Part shown: piece by piece, positions 49,664 through 61,400 of the stretch
Position numbering within the stretch: position 1 is the first letter of the stretch
How the letters are laid out: the number at the start of each line of letters is the position of its first letter
Assembly: GCA_002118135.1 (NCBI GenBank)
Contig: BDIU01000293.1
Coordinates: forward strand, 124,001-188,000
DNA length: 64,000 bases
From: Trebouxia sp. TZW2008
Lineage: Eukaryota > Chlorophyta > Trebouxiophyceae > Trebouxiales > Trebouxiaceae
Direction of reading: 5' to 3'
The notes under the pieces: model-generated
What the model was told of the DNA's origin: nothing
What the model saw: only the letters and a program-made list of their open reading frames with translations
The model's database searches: none
Made by a program: the position numbers and the translations under genes

Positions 49664-52600
49664 ATGACTGTTCCAGAAGGCATCGCAGCAGTACCGGTGA
49701 TCGACGTTTCGGACCTACAAAACCGGAAACTCGAGTTGAGCCAGCGGTTACTCCAAGCAGCCGAAGATGCCGGCTTTTTTCAGATCACAGGTCCGTAGCA
49801 GACGATAGCTTAGTCTCCTAAGTGCTCCCGGCAGCGCAGCATGCAGTTGACCGACAATTTGTTTTGCCAGGCCATGGTCTTGCGCAACAAGACATAGATG
49901 CAGCCTTTGCCATGAGCGTCAAGTGAGTGCCTCACTTTGCAAATGTGCTTGCCTTTCGAACGTTAAGCATAAACATCATGCAGTGTAAGCTGTGGGCCGG
50001 CAGTGCAGTCACTGTACAGCTGCAGATACAAAAAGTTTCTGGTTTGAGCAGATATGCCAATTTGCCTGACCAGATCAGAGCTCGGCATGTCAAAGACAAG
50101 TCAGACAATGTATATGTCCTTGGCTGGACAGAGCGGCGAGTGTCAGGTAATGCGACCGCAACATTGTGTCCTTGTTTTGCATTGCCAAATTGTATCAAAC
50201 CATAGCATTGCAGCATTTCAATGTTGATAACCAGCAACCATCAAACATCACCTGCGCGTGAGCACGGTGCAATGCACTGTACAAGCATTGCTGCATAACA
50301 TATAGGAGACATTGCCGATGCAGGTTTGCTTGTTTGTGTCCTGTGACGTACATTGCAAGCAAATGTACTCGTCAGCTGGTGAGTCAAGTGTAGCTGAGGC
50401 TGTCTGCGGCTGAGATCATGCTGACGTGTTCCGCGCTGTCTGTTGTGGACTTGCTCACAACTGGATGATTGCTGCCAGACCTAGTAGGTTCTTTTCAGCT
50501 GGCCAGCTCCTGCATGAAAGACACATAAGAGACAAAGAAGGCACATAGGACACACGTGGGACACTGATAGGACACGCCGTCAATGTCTTGTATTTGAGAC
50601 TAGGTGATCATAGCTTGACCTAGTGGGTTGCTCTTGCAGCTGGCGAGTTGTTTGTAATCAAGCATGAAGTGGAGATTACTTGCGCACGAACACACTACGC
50701 GATGCTACACATGTGTCAATGCAAAACACATTGACACGATTGTTACAATCTATCCAAGTTGTGAAATGATCACTGCTGAAACTGATGGCTTGTACGTTCA
50801 GCTGGCTGGCTGTTGCATAAAAGACACCTAGGAAACACATAGGACACTTGTAGGATACACATAGGGCACTTGTAGGATACACATAGGACACACTGTCAAT
50901 GGTTTGTGTTTGAAACTGGTTGATCACAGCTAGACCTAGTGGATTGTTTTTGCAGCTGGCCGGCTCTTGCATCAAATGCTGATGGCCTTTGATGAACAGA
51001 GAATGGAGGGCATTTGGCCAAGTGAGGAAGAGTGTCCTGGCTTCAAGTGAGCGATCAAATCTGCTGCTCTGCATTGCACAGTAGTGCATGCGATCGTACA
51101 GTGCTGCTTGAGCTAGAGTTCGCTTTATTTGACTTGTGCCACAGATACTTCATTGGGCATTGACCCTGAGCATACACACAAAACATGATGCTTCTGCACA
51201 GGCAGGTGCTGCGTGAGCTACTCTTCTCTGCAATCTGCTCAGCTATTGACTGCCTGCGTCTAGCATTGAGTTCACTTTGACCAAGTCTTGGCACAGATAC
51301 TTCATAGGGCATTGACCCCAAGCATACACACAAAATGTGGTGCTTGTGCACAGGCAGGTGCTGCTAAATTTCATGTACAAGGCTGCCAAAGTGACAGATG
51401 ACATCATGACCTGCCTTGCCATTGGCCTTGGGTTACCTGAGGATTACTACAAAGAGGTAAACTGCTGTTGGCCCGCCATCCATCATGCCATGTGCCAATT
51501 GCTTTGTTGTTGCACTTGCACACCTCTCAGCTGACAAAGCGCACAAGCCTTGCTGATCTTGCCTAGTTGAGCAAATGCTCCTCAAAGCCTTCTGCATGAG
51601 CAGGGATTGTGAGCATGCGGTCAAATGACTCTGATGCTCATGACAACATGACAGCCTTCTAAGCAGCTGCATGGATGCCTTTTTCTTCTCTGCAAGTTGC
51701 ATGTCAACTCATCAATCATAACTTTGACTGGACCAAAGCTCAAGCATTGTAAGTTTGCAGCCAATGGACCCTGATTGCTCCTGACGACATGACAGGCTTT
51801 CCCAGCAAGCATTATTCGTGCTGTTACTGTGCCAAAGTAGCTCGGATGAATTTATCTTGTCTGCAATCTGCTTGCCGGATGCTCAATGATGTAGTGCGAA
51901 TGATCAAAGCAGCAAATGAGGTTGTAAGAGCATGCTGTATCAAAACAGCTTGACTTACCTTTTCTGCAATCTGCATGTTCCATCGCTCCATAAGTTGTGT
52001 GGCTGTAGCAACAAAGTAGAGTTTCTCACTGTGCAGCCAATGGACCCTGATGCTCCTGACAACATGACAGCTTTTTCGAGCAACTGCTACCCCTCCTGGG
52101 AGCAGAAGAAGTACACGGAGGGCACCCTACGGCGCATCGCACACACAGACTTTGAGGTGCTCACCTTGCTCTTCCAAAGAAAAGGTACATTGGTCTTCTC
52201 AATTGATGATGATGGTTCTGGCAAAGGATGATGATAGTGATGTGCATTGGTGTCAAGAACTATCATCAGTCGTCTTTACAATTGTGAAGATAAGTACACA
52301 TCGACAATATAGCAGTGAGACAAGAAAAAAGATAGCTGCCAGCCTGCCTGCCTGCCTGAAGGTGGTTTAGACGATTTGTATACATGCAGCACATGCAACA
52401 ACAGTGTTCACCAAGCAACCTTTCATAGCTGTTGGGAGGCAACGCATTTTTTCTGAATGCACCTAGCAAGGTCATGAAACGTCACTTTTGCAAGCATGCA
52501 GATACGGAAATCGATGATGCTGATGATCATGAACGATCAACGATGATCATGCATGATGGTGCCAATGGTCGTGATCACCACTTGTGGCAGGTGAAACAGG

Positions 52601-53380
52601 ATTGGAGGTGAGTGCTGGCAAAAACACAAGTGCTAGTGAAGCTATGCGGTCAGGATTTGGTTCCTTGTGATCCCGTGCCTGAAGCAATCACTGTCCATAT
52701 CCTCCATCTTTCTTGAGTTGCAATGCCTTGCATGTGTGGCAGGTGAACCGGTCTGGAGGTGTGTGCTGGCAAAGACACAAGTGCCAGTGAAGCTAAGCAG
52801 TCAGGGCTCTGCATTCCTTGTGATGCCGTGCCTGGAGCAATCACAGTCCATGTCCTCCGTCTTTCTTGAGTTGCAATGCCTTGCATGTGTCGTAGGTGAA
52901 CCGGTCTGGAGGTGTCTGCTGGCAAAGACACAAGTGCCAGTGAAGCTATGCAGTCAGGGCTCTGCATTCCTTGTGATCCCGTGCCTGGAGCAATCACAGT
53001 CCATGTGCTCCGTCTTTCTTGAGTTGCAGTGCCTTGCATGTGTGGCAGGTGAAACTGGATTGGAGGTGTGTGCTGGCAAAGACACAAGTGCTAGTGAAGC
53101 TATGCAGTCAGGGCTCTGGATACCTTGTGACCCTGTGCCTGGAGCAATCACTGTCAACATAGGTGATGCACTGCTTGATGCATCAAATGCCCTTGTTTCA
53201 ATGGACTGCAATGAGAACTGCTCATGCATGCGGCTACAAGCATGCTTCCTGTCAACACAGGTGATGCATTGCTGAAAGCAATGTTTGCCTTTGTGCGTGC
53301 TTGCAGAGACGATAGTGCCGTTGGCGGTTTTGCTGTGGCTGACCAAAAACCAGGATGTGTTGGCAAAAGTGTTTATCTGT

Positions 53381-53467
<87 letters not shown>

Positions 53468-53493
53468 GTGTGTCTGTCTGTCTGTCTGCTAGA

Positions 53494-53531
<38 letters not shown>

Positions 53532-54366
53532 TGTGCATTGCCTAACAAACTGAGTGACTGGCGCGTCAGATGCATGATGTCATTCAGGTGACGCACTGCA
53601 GTACTGGACAGACGGCAGACTCAAATCTACCTTTCACAGAGTGCGCATGCCGCGTGAGGATGACTACCAGGTGCGTCATCAACACAACCACACCCACTTT
53701 TTGCAACACCACCTTGCTTGTGCCATGCTGTTCAACCAGAGTATGGCAGCAGCTTAGTTGCACGTAGGGCTTGCAAGAGTCGGGCCAAGCGTTCTGCATG
53801 ATCGGGTCATTCAAATGAGCCGTTGCTGCGGCGCCATGTGCATGACATGGGTAAGAGGTGTACTTGCAGCAATGCGTTTTGCAAAAGTGGCGGACATGGC
53901 TGCATGCATGTCGGTGTGAAGTTCAGTAGCACTTGAGATGCAGAGGCTCCTTTCTGAGACAAAGTCGACAATAGGGGTCACAGGAAATCAGCAGTCACTG
54001 CTGTATGTTCCATGTCAATTTGCACTCTGTTGTGCACAAGCTTGACATGGATGGGTGCTGGCTCCAGACTTGTACACTTGAGTTTGTGCAACTGCAGCTG
54101 CTGACTTGTGACAAACTTTGCAGGGCGACAGATACAGCCTGGCCTACTTCGCTAATGCAAGGGCATCAACATTGTTTCAAGGACCCAGGAAACTATACCC
54201 TCCAATCATTTTCGCACAGATTCTTGAGCAGAAGAGTAGTCATCGCAAGTCATTCACAAAACGAGAAGATATGACGGATGAGGAGTACATTGAATTTCAG
54301 AAGAGCAGCGCAATTGGTCCTGAATTCCAAACAGTCCTCAACGCAGCGGTCAAGGCCACAGTGTGA
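49664..54366 (+). CDS. 2-oxoglutarate/Fe(II)-dependent dioxygenase, IPNS-like
   Basis: Nine exons, 49664-49790, 49871-49922, 50052-50146, 50956-51046, 51354-51456, 52037-52184, 53049-53162, 53588-53670 and 54124-54366, give 351 residues, typical for the family. N-terminal DIOX_N features: VPVIDVSDL, AEDAGFFQITGHG, LGW, IWPS. The catalytic core has the iron ligands: HTD in IAHTDFEVLTLLFQ (exon 6) and the distal His in STFHRV (exon 8). The 2OG-binding RxS is RYS (exon 9). Also GLEV, VPGAITVNIGDALQYWTDGRL. It belongs to the isopenicillin-N-synthase-like superfamily that includes plant hormone and flavonoid oxygenases; the substrate cannot be told. Cytosolic, no signal peptide. Introns carry many exon copies and a tetranucleotide array. 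Confidence 0.93.
50498..50930 (+). repeat. Three decayed copies of dioxygenase exon 4 with intronic minisatellite
   Basis: Starts at 50498, 50640 and 50802 repeat CAGCTGGC.GGCTCTTGCA; the working exon is at 50956. Spacing is 142-162 bp. Inside copies 1 and 3 a short GACACATAGGACAC-type unit has expanded several times (50518-50575, 50818-50905). Confidence 0.8.
51170..51265 (+). repeat. Decayed copy of dioxygenase exon 5 start
   Basis: CACAGGCAGGTGCTGC and about 80 bp of upstream intron (GGGCATTGACCC.AGCATACA) recur 150 bp before the working exon 51354-51456. Confidence 0.8.
51605..51800 (+). repeat. Two decayed copies of dioxygenase exon 6 start
   Basis: Starts at about 51610 and 51761 (after TTTGCAG) repeat CCAATGGACCCTGATGCTCC and GACAACATGACAGC with indels; the working exon is at 52037. 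Confidence 0.8.
52591..53048 (+). repeat. Three copies of dioxygenase exon 7, 153-bp unit
   Basis: Exon starts fall at 52591, 52743 and 52896; the working exon starts at 53049, so the unit is 152-153 bp. The second and third have a one-base deletion after GTGAA that shifts the frame, and copy 1 has an early TGA. The copies are about 90% alike by eye, so the expansion looks recent. Confidence 0.92.
53163..53290 (+). repeat. Two partial copies of dioxygenase exon 8 start
   Basis: GGTGATGCA(C/T)TGCT recurs at 53163 and 53262, each after AG. The first directly continues exon 7 in frame (NIGDALLD), so exon 7 could read through into it; the working exon 8 (DALQYWTDGRL) is at 53588. Confidence 0.65.
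53379..53530 (+). repeat. (TGTC)n then (TGCC)n microsatellite
   Basis: About 27 TGTC units with one TATC and one TGTG change (53379-53488), then about nine TGCC units (53495-53530), in the intron between dioxygenase exons 7 and 8. Smaller (TGCC)n tracts occur at 12725-12750, 12843-12870 and 52335-52360. Confidence 0.97.
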
Positions 54367-55432
54367 ACATGCAGGATACTGAATCCTGAGATGTTACCGC
54401 TGACTCCACCTGATGAGATCTATCGTTTCTGCTTGCACCGACGCAGATAGTAGCTTGTGCCATAGCGTACCTGAAGACATCAACTCATGCACTTTCATCT
54501 CATGTATAGAGGCCAGACAGCGAAGCTGAAATTGCTTGCATTCATTGCAATGTTGTGACTGACAGTAGCTCGACTATTGCAGGCTCACGCTCAAGCCTAG
54601 TCTTCACAAACCAACGTTTGTTTCTTGTAAATGGAACTTCCAGTGTATACACTGCACATGATGTTCAGCAGGTTTTTTGTCAATACCGTCACCTACAACA
54701 CGCATTGTGCAAGTGTGGCATTGCTGCCTCAGCAGTATCGGAGCACTTGTTCATCCTTTGCGCCTGTCAATGCCATTGTGGAGCAGTTGAGGCAAGTTCG
54801 AAGGTTTTGCAGTAACAGGCATTGACTGCAACATTCGACTTTATTTACAGAAACTAAGCTTGTGTATGGGATGTACAGTGTAAAATGTCCATGCAGAAGC
54901 TGTCACGTCAAGCACCCTACTTCCGAATAGCTTGCTTGTTGCCTAGCCAAGTGTCAAGCGCTGCCTTATTGGTCACATGTTGCTGTTCTGTTGAACTGCA
55001 GGACGCATTACAGACCGAAACCCTCATGAAATCGAAGCATTTGTTGACTGAAAACAAACCGTCAGGGCCTAACAAAATGGTCTTGAGCAAATGCACTACG
55101 TCTAGTTTGACCTGCTGCCTGAACTCACTTCGCCCACGACTGCCCTGACCTTTGAGCCGCAACTAAATAAGGCCAAACCCTTCCTGCCAGCTGACACAGC
55201 TGTAACATGCAATTGTTAATGTCAGAAACTGTCTGCCCCGCGTTTTGCTATGTACAACCTGAGCTCGTCTGCCTATGATCTGCCTGTGTAATCTGCCTGT
55301 GATTCTTGAAAAGTGATCCAACACGAAATGCTGTATAGCCAGTAATCCTGCAAAGCTCCTAATCTTGCGTTGAGTCATCATCACGTTAGTCGCTAGGTAT
55401 TGTGATGACTAGTTGGCTGGCGCGCACAGCTG
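54367..55432. other. Convergent intergenic region
   Basis: Between the 3' ends of the dioxygenase (+) and the membrane protein gene (-). No recognisable gene or repeat. Confidence 0.5.
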
Positions 55433-58400
55433 CTAGCGTTGCCATTGTGGCCTGGAGTACTGCCTGCGTAGGCTGGCTCGAGACCTTGTGGTTTCATACA
55501 ATGGGTTTTCTCCAGTAAGGCTGTCACTGGTATCCAACACCCCACTCCCAAAGAGGGGGTTGGGGTCGCCCCCCTGGGGTGAGATGCTCCCCCGGGGTTC
55601 CCACACAGGGTTTTGAGTATTCCCTAGGCTATCCTGGGAGGCAAGCACATCTTCTTCTCCTGCCCCATACAGGGGGTTGGGGTCACCCCCTTGGGGTGAG
55701 ATGCGCCCTTGAGATTCCCACACTGGGTTGCGTCGCTGTGCTGGGCTGTAGTCGGAGGTGTCCAAAATGTTGGAGCCAAACATTGGGTTGGTCCCTTGAA
55801 TGTTGCGAGAACCTGCAGCCATATGCACATCAATCAATACGCTGTCTGAATGTGACTATCTCTTGCTTGAGTTGTGAACCTATGCATACAGCTTTTTGGC
55901 CTCGAGAGAATACATGCAAAGGCAGACAGCAGAATGTACAGAGACATCACAAAGAAGGTGCAATTGTCTCGCTGCCTTGCATTCACAGCTGGAGCATGAA
56001 CTGCTTTGCACGCTCCCATTTGCTGAGTCCAGGAACTAATAATGCATGCAGCATTGACGCAAGCAACAATGCTAGTCATCCTGAGAAGGAACAGTGGGAA
56101 ACCTCACCTGAAATCCCTCCACCGCCAAAGGTCAGGGCTTGAGGGTAATTGCCCCCGGGACTTGCAAAATCGCTCTCAGGATGACTCTCTAATTCCACCT
56201 CAGATCCTAGGGTCTGCAAGTTGGGCAGCAACCCTGTGGTTCCTAGGCTTCCCGCCCTCCCGCCAAATTCAAAGCTGTCGGAGCTTTCAAAATGGGAGCT
56301 TGGAACGTTGCTGATCTGCCTGAGAGGTCCTGGGGGCTGTGCTGCAGCAACTGGAGATGGCTGAGTCCCAATTGAAGGGCGGCCACTGCTAGGATCTGAA
56401 GATGGCTCACTGTAACGATACAGACCTGCAGATAATGTATGACAGTGAGTACAGGTGACGCACGTCAAAACTGCCAGGAACTAGGGATCTTGATAACAAG
56501 CCATGCTGAATGAAGTCATGATTCTAACCACAATAGATGCTGTAAAACTTGAAACAAACACAGGGGTACTGATGTGTATGCTGTCAGCAGTGCCACATGC
56601 CTCTGCTTGCCACCATGCAAAATCCCCTGACATTATAATTCATCGGGTTTCGGATGCTAGGGTTTGAAACCCTAAGAAAAATTTACAATTCTATTTTGTT
56701 AGGGGAATTGACTAGGTTGTAGGGTTTAGGGCTTTAAGCTTTTCTTGCGCTTTCCATGGTGGAAAAACCCGATGAAATATAATGCAGGGGTGCAAAATCA
56801 CCACACAAACAAGACACACAGAGGTTTCAGACGCCTACACACCTGATGGACCAGCTTGGTCAGGTAAGGAATCTGAAGGCAACAGAGGGTAGCTTGGCAG
56901 AGGGGCATAATCACCGGTTGCCATAGGGGCATAGGGCTGATAGGGTCCCTCAGGGCCCTGGGGTCCTGCTAGGGTTCTGAGCGGCCCATAGTCTGCTGGC
57001 ATTGGGGCTGGCATGGGAAAGTCAGGGCAGGCAAACTGGCTCGTTGCCTCATTGCTGCTGCTCTGGAAAACGCTGTTGCTGTCATGCATGGGGTTCTGCA
57101 GCACAACACACCAGTTGCAGTCAATGACATGCAGAGATTTGAGTGAGTTGAAGACACATTTGCAGTGAGACAAAAACGTCGGAAGGCAAAGACATTGCGT
57201 CTGTGTGCACCAAGCTGGGTCGTACAACCTGACTGAACTGCGTTCAAATGGTGATGGTGATGAAAGCAGCAGCGCAGATCAAGCAATGTAGCACAACTGG
57301 GCTTGCTGCACAGCCAACTGACTTATCTTGGCGGCTGACTCACTGCCAACTGCTGAAACTCAGTCTAATCACAATGACAGAAACAGAGATGGCTTTCTAT
57401 ACAAGCCTGCATTGGCGCCAGCGCTGCTGTTGCTGCTGTTCTTGAAGTATAAGCCACAAACTGCCCAAGTCTATTGAGATGAGGGAACTCACCCCAAAAG
57501 TAGGTCCCTGAAGTGGTATGGGGGCCATACTGACTGCATGGCCAGGTACAAAGATGCTAGGCTCTCCAAAGTTGCCTGAGTCTATGGAAATGAAACTGTC
57601 ACCACGGCCAGCTAGAGATTCCCTTGGGGTCCCGAACTCGCTGCCGCTGGGGCTGCGAGAATCCCCAAAGCGCAACCCCCCTCGGGTGGGGATGGCTTCC
57701 AGATCCTCAGAGGATGAGTCAGTGTCACCTGAAGCCGCAGCAATATGTCTTAACGGAAAATCACAGCAGATAACAACGTTACATAATAGCTAACAAAACC
57801 AATCAGTACTAATAACAAAAATCAACAAATCATATTGATATTAAGCAAACCTGCATGCTTGGGATGTCTGTGAAGGCAGCTACGTCAATGAACCAAGTGT
57901 GTAGGGGCCTCAAATCAAGTGTGTAGTGGCCTCAAACACCAAGCATTCACAATGGTCCAGGCAAGGGGACAAAGCTATCATAGCATTAGCAAAATCAAGG
58001 CATTGTGTGAGTGGTTTAATCTTTTGCAACATGTGCTGCTGATTCTATACGCATGCAGGGTCAAGCAGGTAAATTACAAAGGGTTTTGCTACATAGCAGG
58101 TGAGAGCTCACCGATTGGCCCACCAATGAAGGGGTTTTCGTGCTGGATGGGCAAGATGGGGTAGCTTGTCAAGGGGGGTCCTATCCCTACCCCCAACCCA
58201 CCCTCCACCTCTCTTGATGCAACACTGATTGCAAACTGCAGCAGCAGGTAAACATTCTCAACAAACAGCTTCACAAACGCTCACTGTGCGATGCCAACAT
58301 ATGTGAGCAAGGTACATGCAAGCACGTTTTGACATTGACAGCTTGCAATGCATGTTGCAAAGCAGACCAAGACTATGCAGTGTCACAACAGGTGTGCATG

Positions 58401-61400
58401 GTGTTGTTGCTTGAATACTGCAGTTGCAGTGGAACTGATGACAAGTTGCAAATGCCAAGTGATGTCCAACACTTTAGGGTTGCTGCTAAGCAGATAGTGG
58501 TAGACCGACAGGACCAAACTATTCGGAGACAGTTAATCCCTCCGATATGGACCTAGTTGGGCCTGCTGACTAGCACACGTGTAGAATGAATGAATGAAGC
58601 AGATGGTGCACATGAAAACATGCATGACAGATGTTCACAATATGCACAGCGCTTTTCAGTGCCCACAGCTTGCATCACGTGATGAAGGTGTGACCAGAAG
58701 ATGAACAGACAGATGAACAACGGGCTGGCTGCACCACATGATGAAATTTGATGCTCCAGAACATGAACAGACATGTGAACAAAGGGACGGCTGCTCACCC
58801 TCTCAGCATAGTCTGTGTCTGTGAGCACACTGGAGTCCTCTGTGTCACCTGAGATCATATTGCGTGCCTGCACATCCAGTACCAACTTTACTTGTTTGTG
58901 CCTTGGTGCGTGTGCTAAGCAACTGCAAGAACTCAGCTATTTCACATAACTGGTCAAGGTGCACCATGCAGATAAGCTGGAATCACAGAATTCCTTTGAT
59001 GCTAAAATGACTTACCACATAAGGAGGGGGCAGGTAGGCCCCAGAGGGGTCTCTGGGAGCGGGCATGCCAGCAGGGCCCGGTGGAACCCTGATCACCTCA
59101 AAGTCATCCCCTCTGGCACTGGAGGAGGTGGTGGTTAGGGTTTGGGTGGTGTCATACATGGGATTGGCCTTATGGGTGAATAGGGTTTGCTGCTGCAGGT
59201 TTTGCCTCCTGTCCTCATCTCTTCTTCTCTTGCGGCGCTGCAACAAGACATGGAACTTCAGCCAATTCAAGCCAAATCCAAGCCGTTTGTCAAATTCAAC
59301 TTGAGCACGTCAACCCAGCAAACAGACACTAGAACTGGGAACTGAGCATGCAAGCTCTTACTACATTTGCAAGGCATGCAGTATCCAGACAGATTGAATG
59401 ATTTGACACATTTGCCTGCGCAAATGCTGGGGTATGAAACAGGTATGCCTCACCCTGTTCCTGTAGGCCATACAGCAGGCTGATCTAATTGGGAAGAGCT
59501 TGTGCAAATAGAGACAAACAGGACTGCAGTAAGAACGCATGCACCAATGAGCTGTCAAAACCATCTTTGATGTGAAAGGCGCCCAAACAAGCTCTGTCTT
59601 GCACTGTGCACTTCACGGGCCTTGCTGCCAAAAATCATAAGGCAAAAGGGGCACAGTCTTACCAGGCAGCAAAGGGCCAGGCAGCAGCAAAGAAGAAGGG
59701 CAAGGAGCGCTCCAAGCGCCACTGGCAAGCCAATCTTGAGGCCCAAATGGTTGCTCCCCCCATTGTTGGCCAATGGAGTGGTTGCTGACACAGTGCGCTG
59801 CAGCAAAGAAAACGTGCCATCAGCTCAAGATCTTCCCAGACAACTGACTGACAGTCACTGTGAGCTGTTTGCTAACAGAGCCTGCATGCCAAAACATTGT
59901 ACTGGGCGTTTGTATTTAGAGCAGAATCTGAGATGTTTGATTTGCAAGAATGCATGTTATGCATGAAAGCAGGACCTGCAGATGGTGCAGCAAGCTCAAG
60001 AAAGAAGGCAGCTAGAAAAAAAGACAGGCTTCAAACAATCCACAGAGCAGAAGCGTGACTGCAGAGTCAAGGTGCTTACTCCTTCAGGTGTGACGCTAAG
60101 CAACTGCAGCAGCAGTGGGGCAGGGGCAATTCCGTTGGCCAGAACACCATCCCCATACGAGTTGTTCAGAAGGTTCAGAACGCCATTGCCATCATTGGAC
60201 GGCAGGAAGGCGTTCACGCCAAGGGCAGCGCCAACCTGCCCTGCCTGCAGCAGCTGCCTGTGGGCAGGGGCTGTTTCCAGCAGCCCTTGCTCTGGCATCT
60301 GAAGCAGGCGGCGAGTGCCCGAAACTGAGCCTAAGGACCCGTTGGGGTTCAGGTTGTAGGCTGTCACATCTGAAATGCTGATCCAGCACTCAGGCACATT
60401 TGAGATGGTGGACAAGGCGCTCTTGTAGCCGTCAGTCTTGGACTGGTTGAAGGCAGTGGCATTCAGCAAGTAGTTGATACCTGCATGCAAGCCAAGCACA
60501 GTACTCTCAAGCCATGTCAGAACAACTTACATCTGCCCAAACCCACAAGCAGTTGCCGCTGTTGCATGATGATGTACTTCCGCTGCAACTGAAGCTGCAT
60601 GCAGCCGTGACAAGCATTAATTTGATGGATGCTGGAATGTACCAGATAAACAAATTGTGCTTTGCACATGACAACACTGCAGCAAGTCAATAATCTGATA
60701 TCAGCTGCAGATGGGTGGAAGGGAAACATGACTCACCCTTGACATAAACCAGGTAGGACGCGCCTGTGTCAGGCTTCCCAGGTGGGCATGCATTGCTGGG
60801 GGCAGGGGCAGGTACAGCCACCTGCCCATCAGGGCTGGGAGATGAACCAGTGCCAAAGGCAGCTGCAGACCCATTGCCTGAAGCGCTGCCGGGCAAAGGT
60901 GAGGGAGAAGGAGAAGAGGAGTTGGCCAGTCCGCCTTCTGCTGCTGCCAGAGCACCTGGGTCAGCTGCAGACCCATTGCTGGGGGTGGGGCTTGGGGTAG
61001 GTGGGGGTGACCCACTTGACCCCGGGGAAGTGGGTGAGGGTGATGCACCAGGGGAGGATACCGATGCTGGGCTGGGAGAAGTGGCATTACTACGCAGCCC
61101 CTGAGCAGCCAAGGCCCCAGCTGCCGCAGCAGCTGCCACCGTGCTGTTGCCAGCAGGTGATGGTGAAGCTACGCCAGCAGTCAAAGCTGCAGCTGTGGCA
61201 TTGGTCACGTTGTTGGCCAGAACCTGGGCAGTCAGCGCTGCAGCTGTGGCCGCTATGGAAGCAGTAGTAGCTGTGGCATTGGTGGTGTTGGGTGAGACAC
61301 CTGTTGGAAGAGACAGGGCAGCAAGTGATGCTGCTGTTGCTCCTGTTGCTGCCCTAGCTGCGGTGGCATTGACAGCAGCTGTGGTGTTTGGCAATGTACC

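Noticed and set aside
52667..53275. 202-codon open frame across the dioxygenase exon copies
   Set aside because: It reads shifted copies of exon 7 in the wrong frame; only its last part is the working exon 53049-53162.
53224..53553. Cys/Leu/Ser/Val-rich open frames over the tetranucleotide array
   Set aside because: They are produced by the (TGTC)n repeat; no protein evidence.
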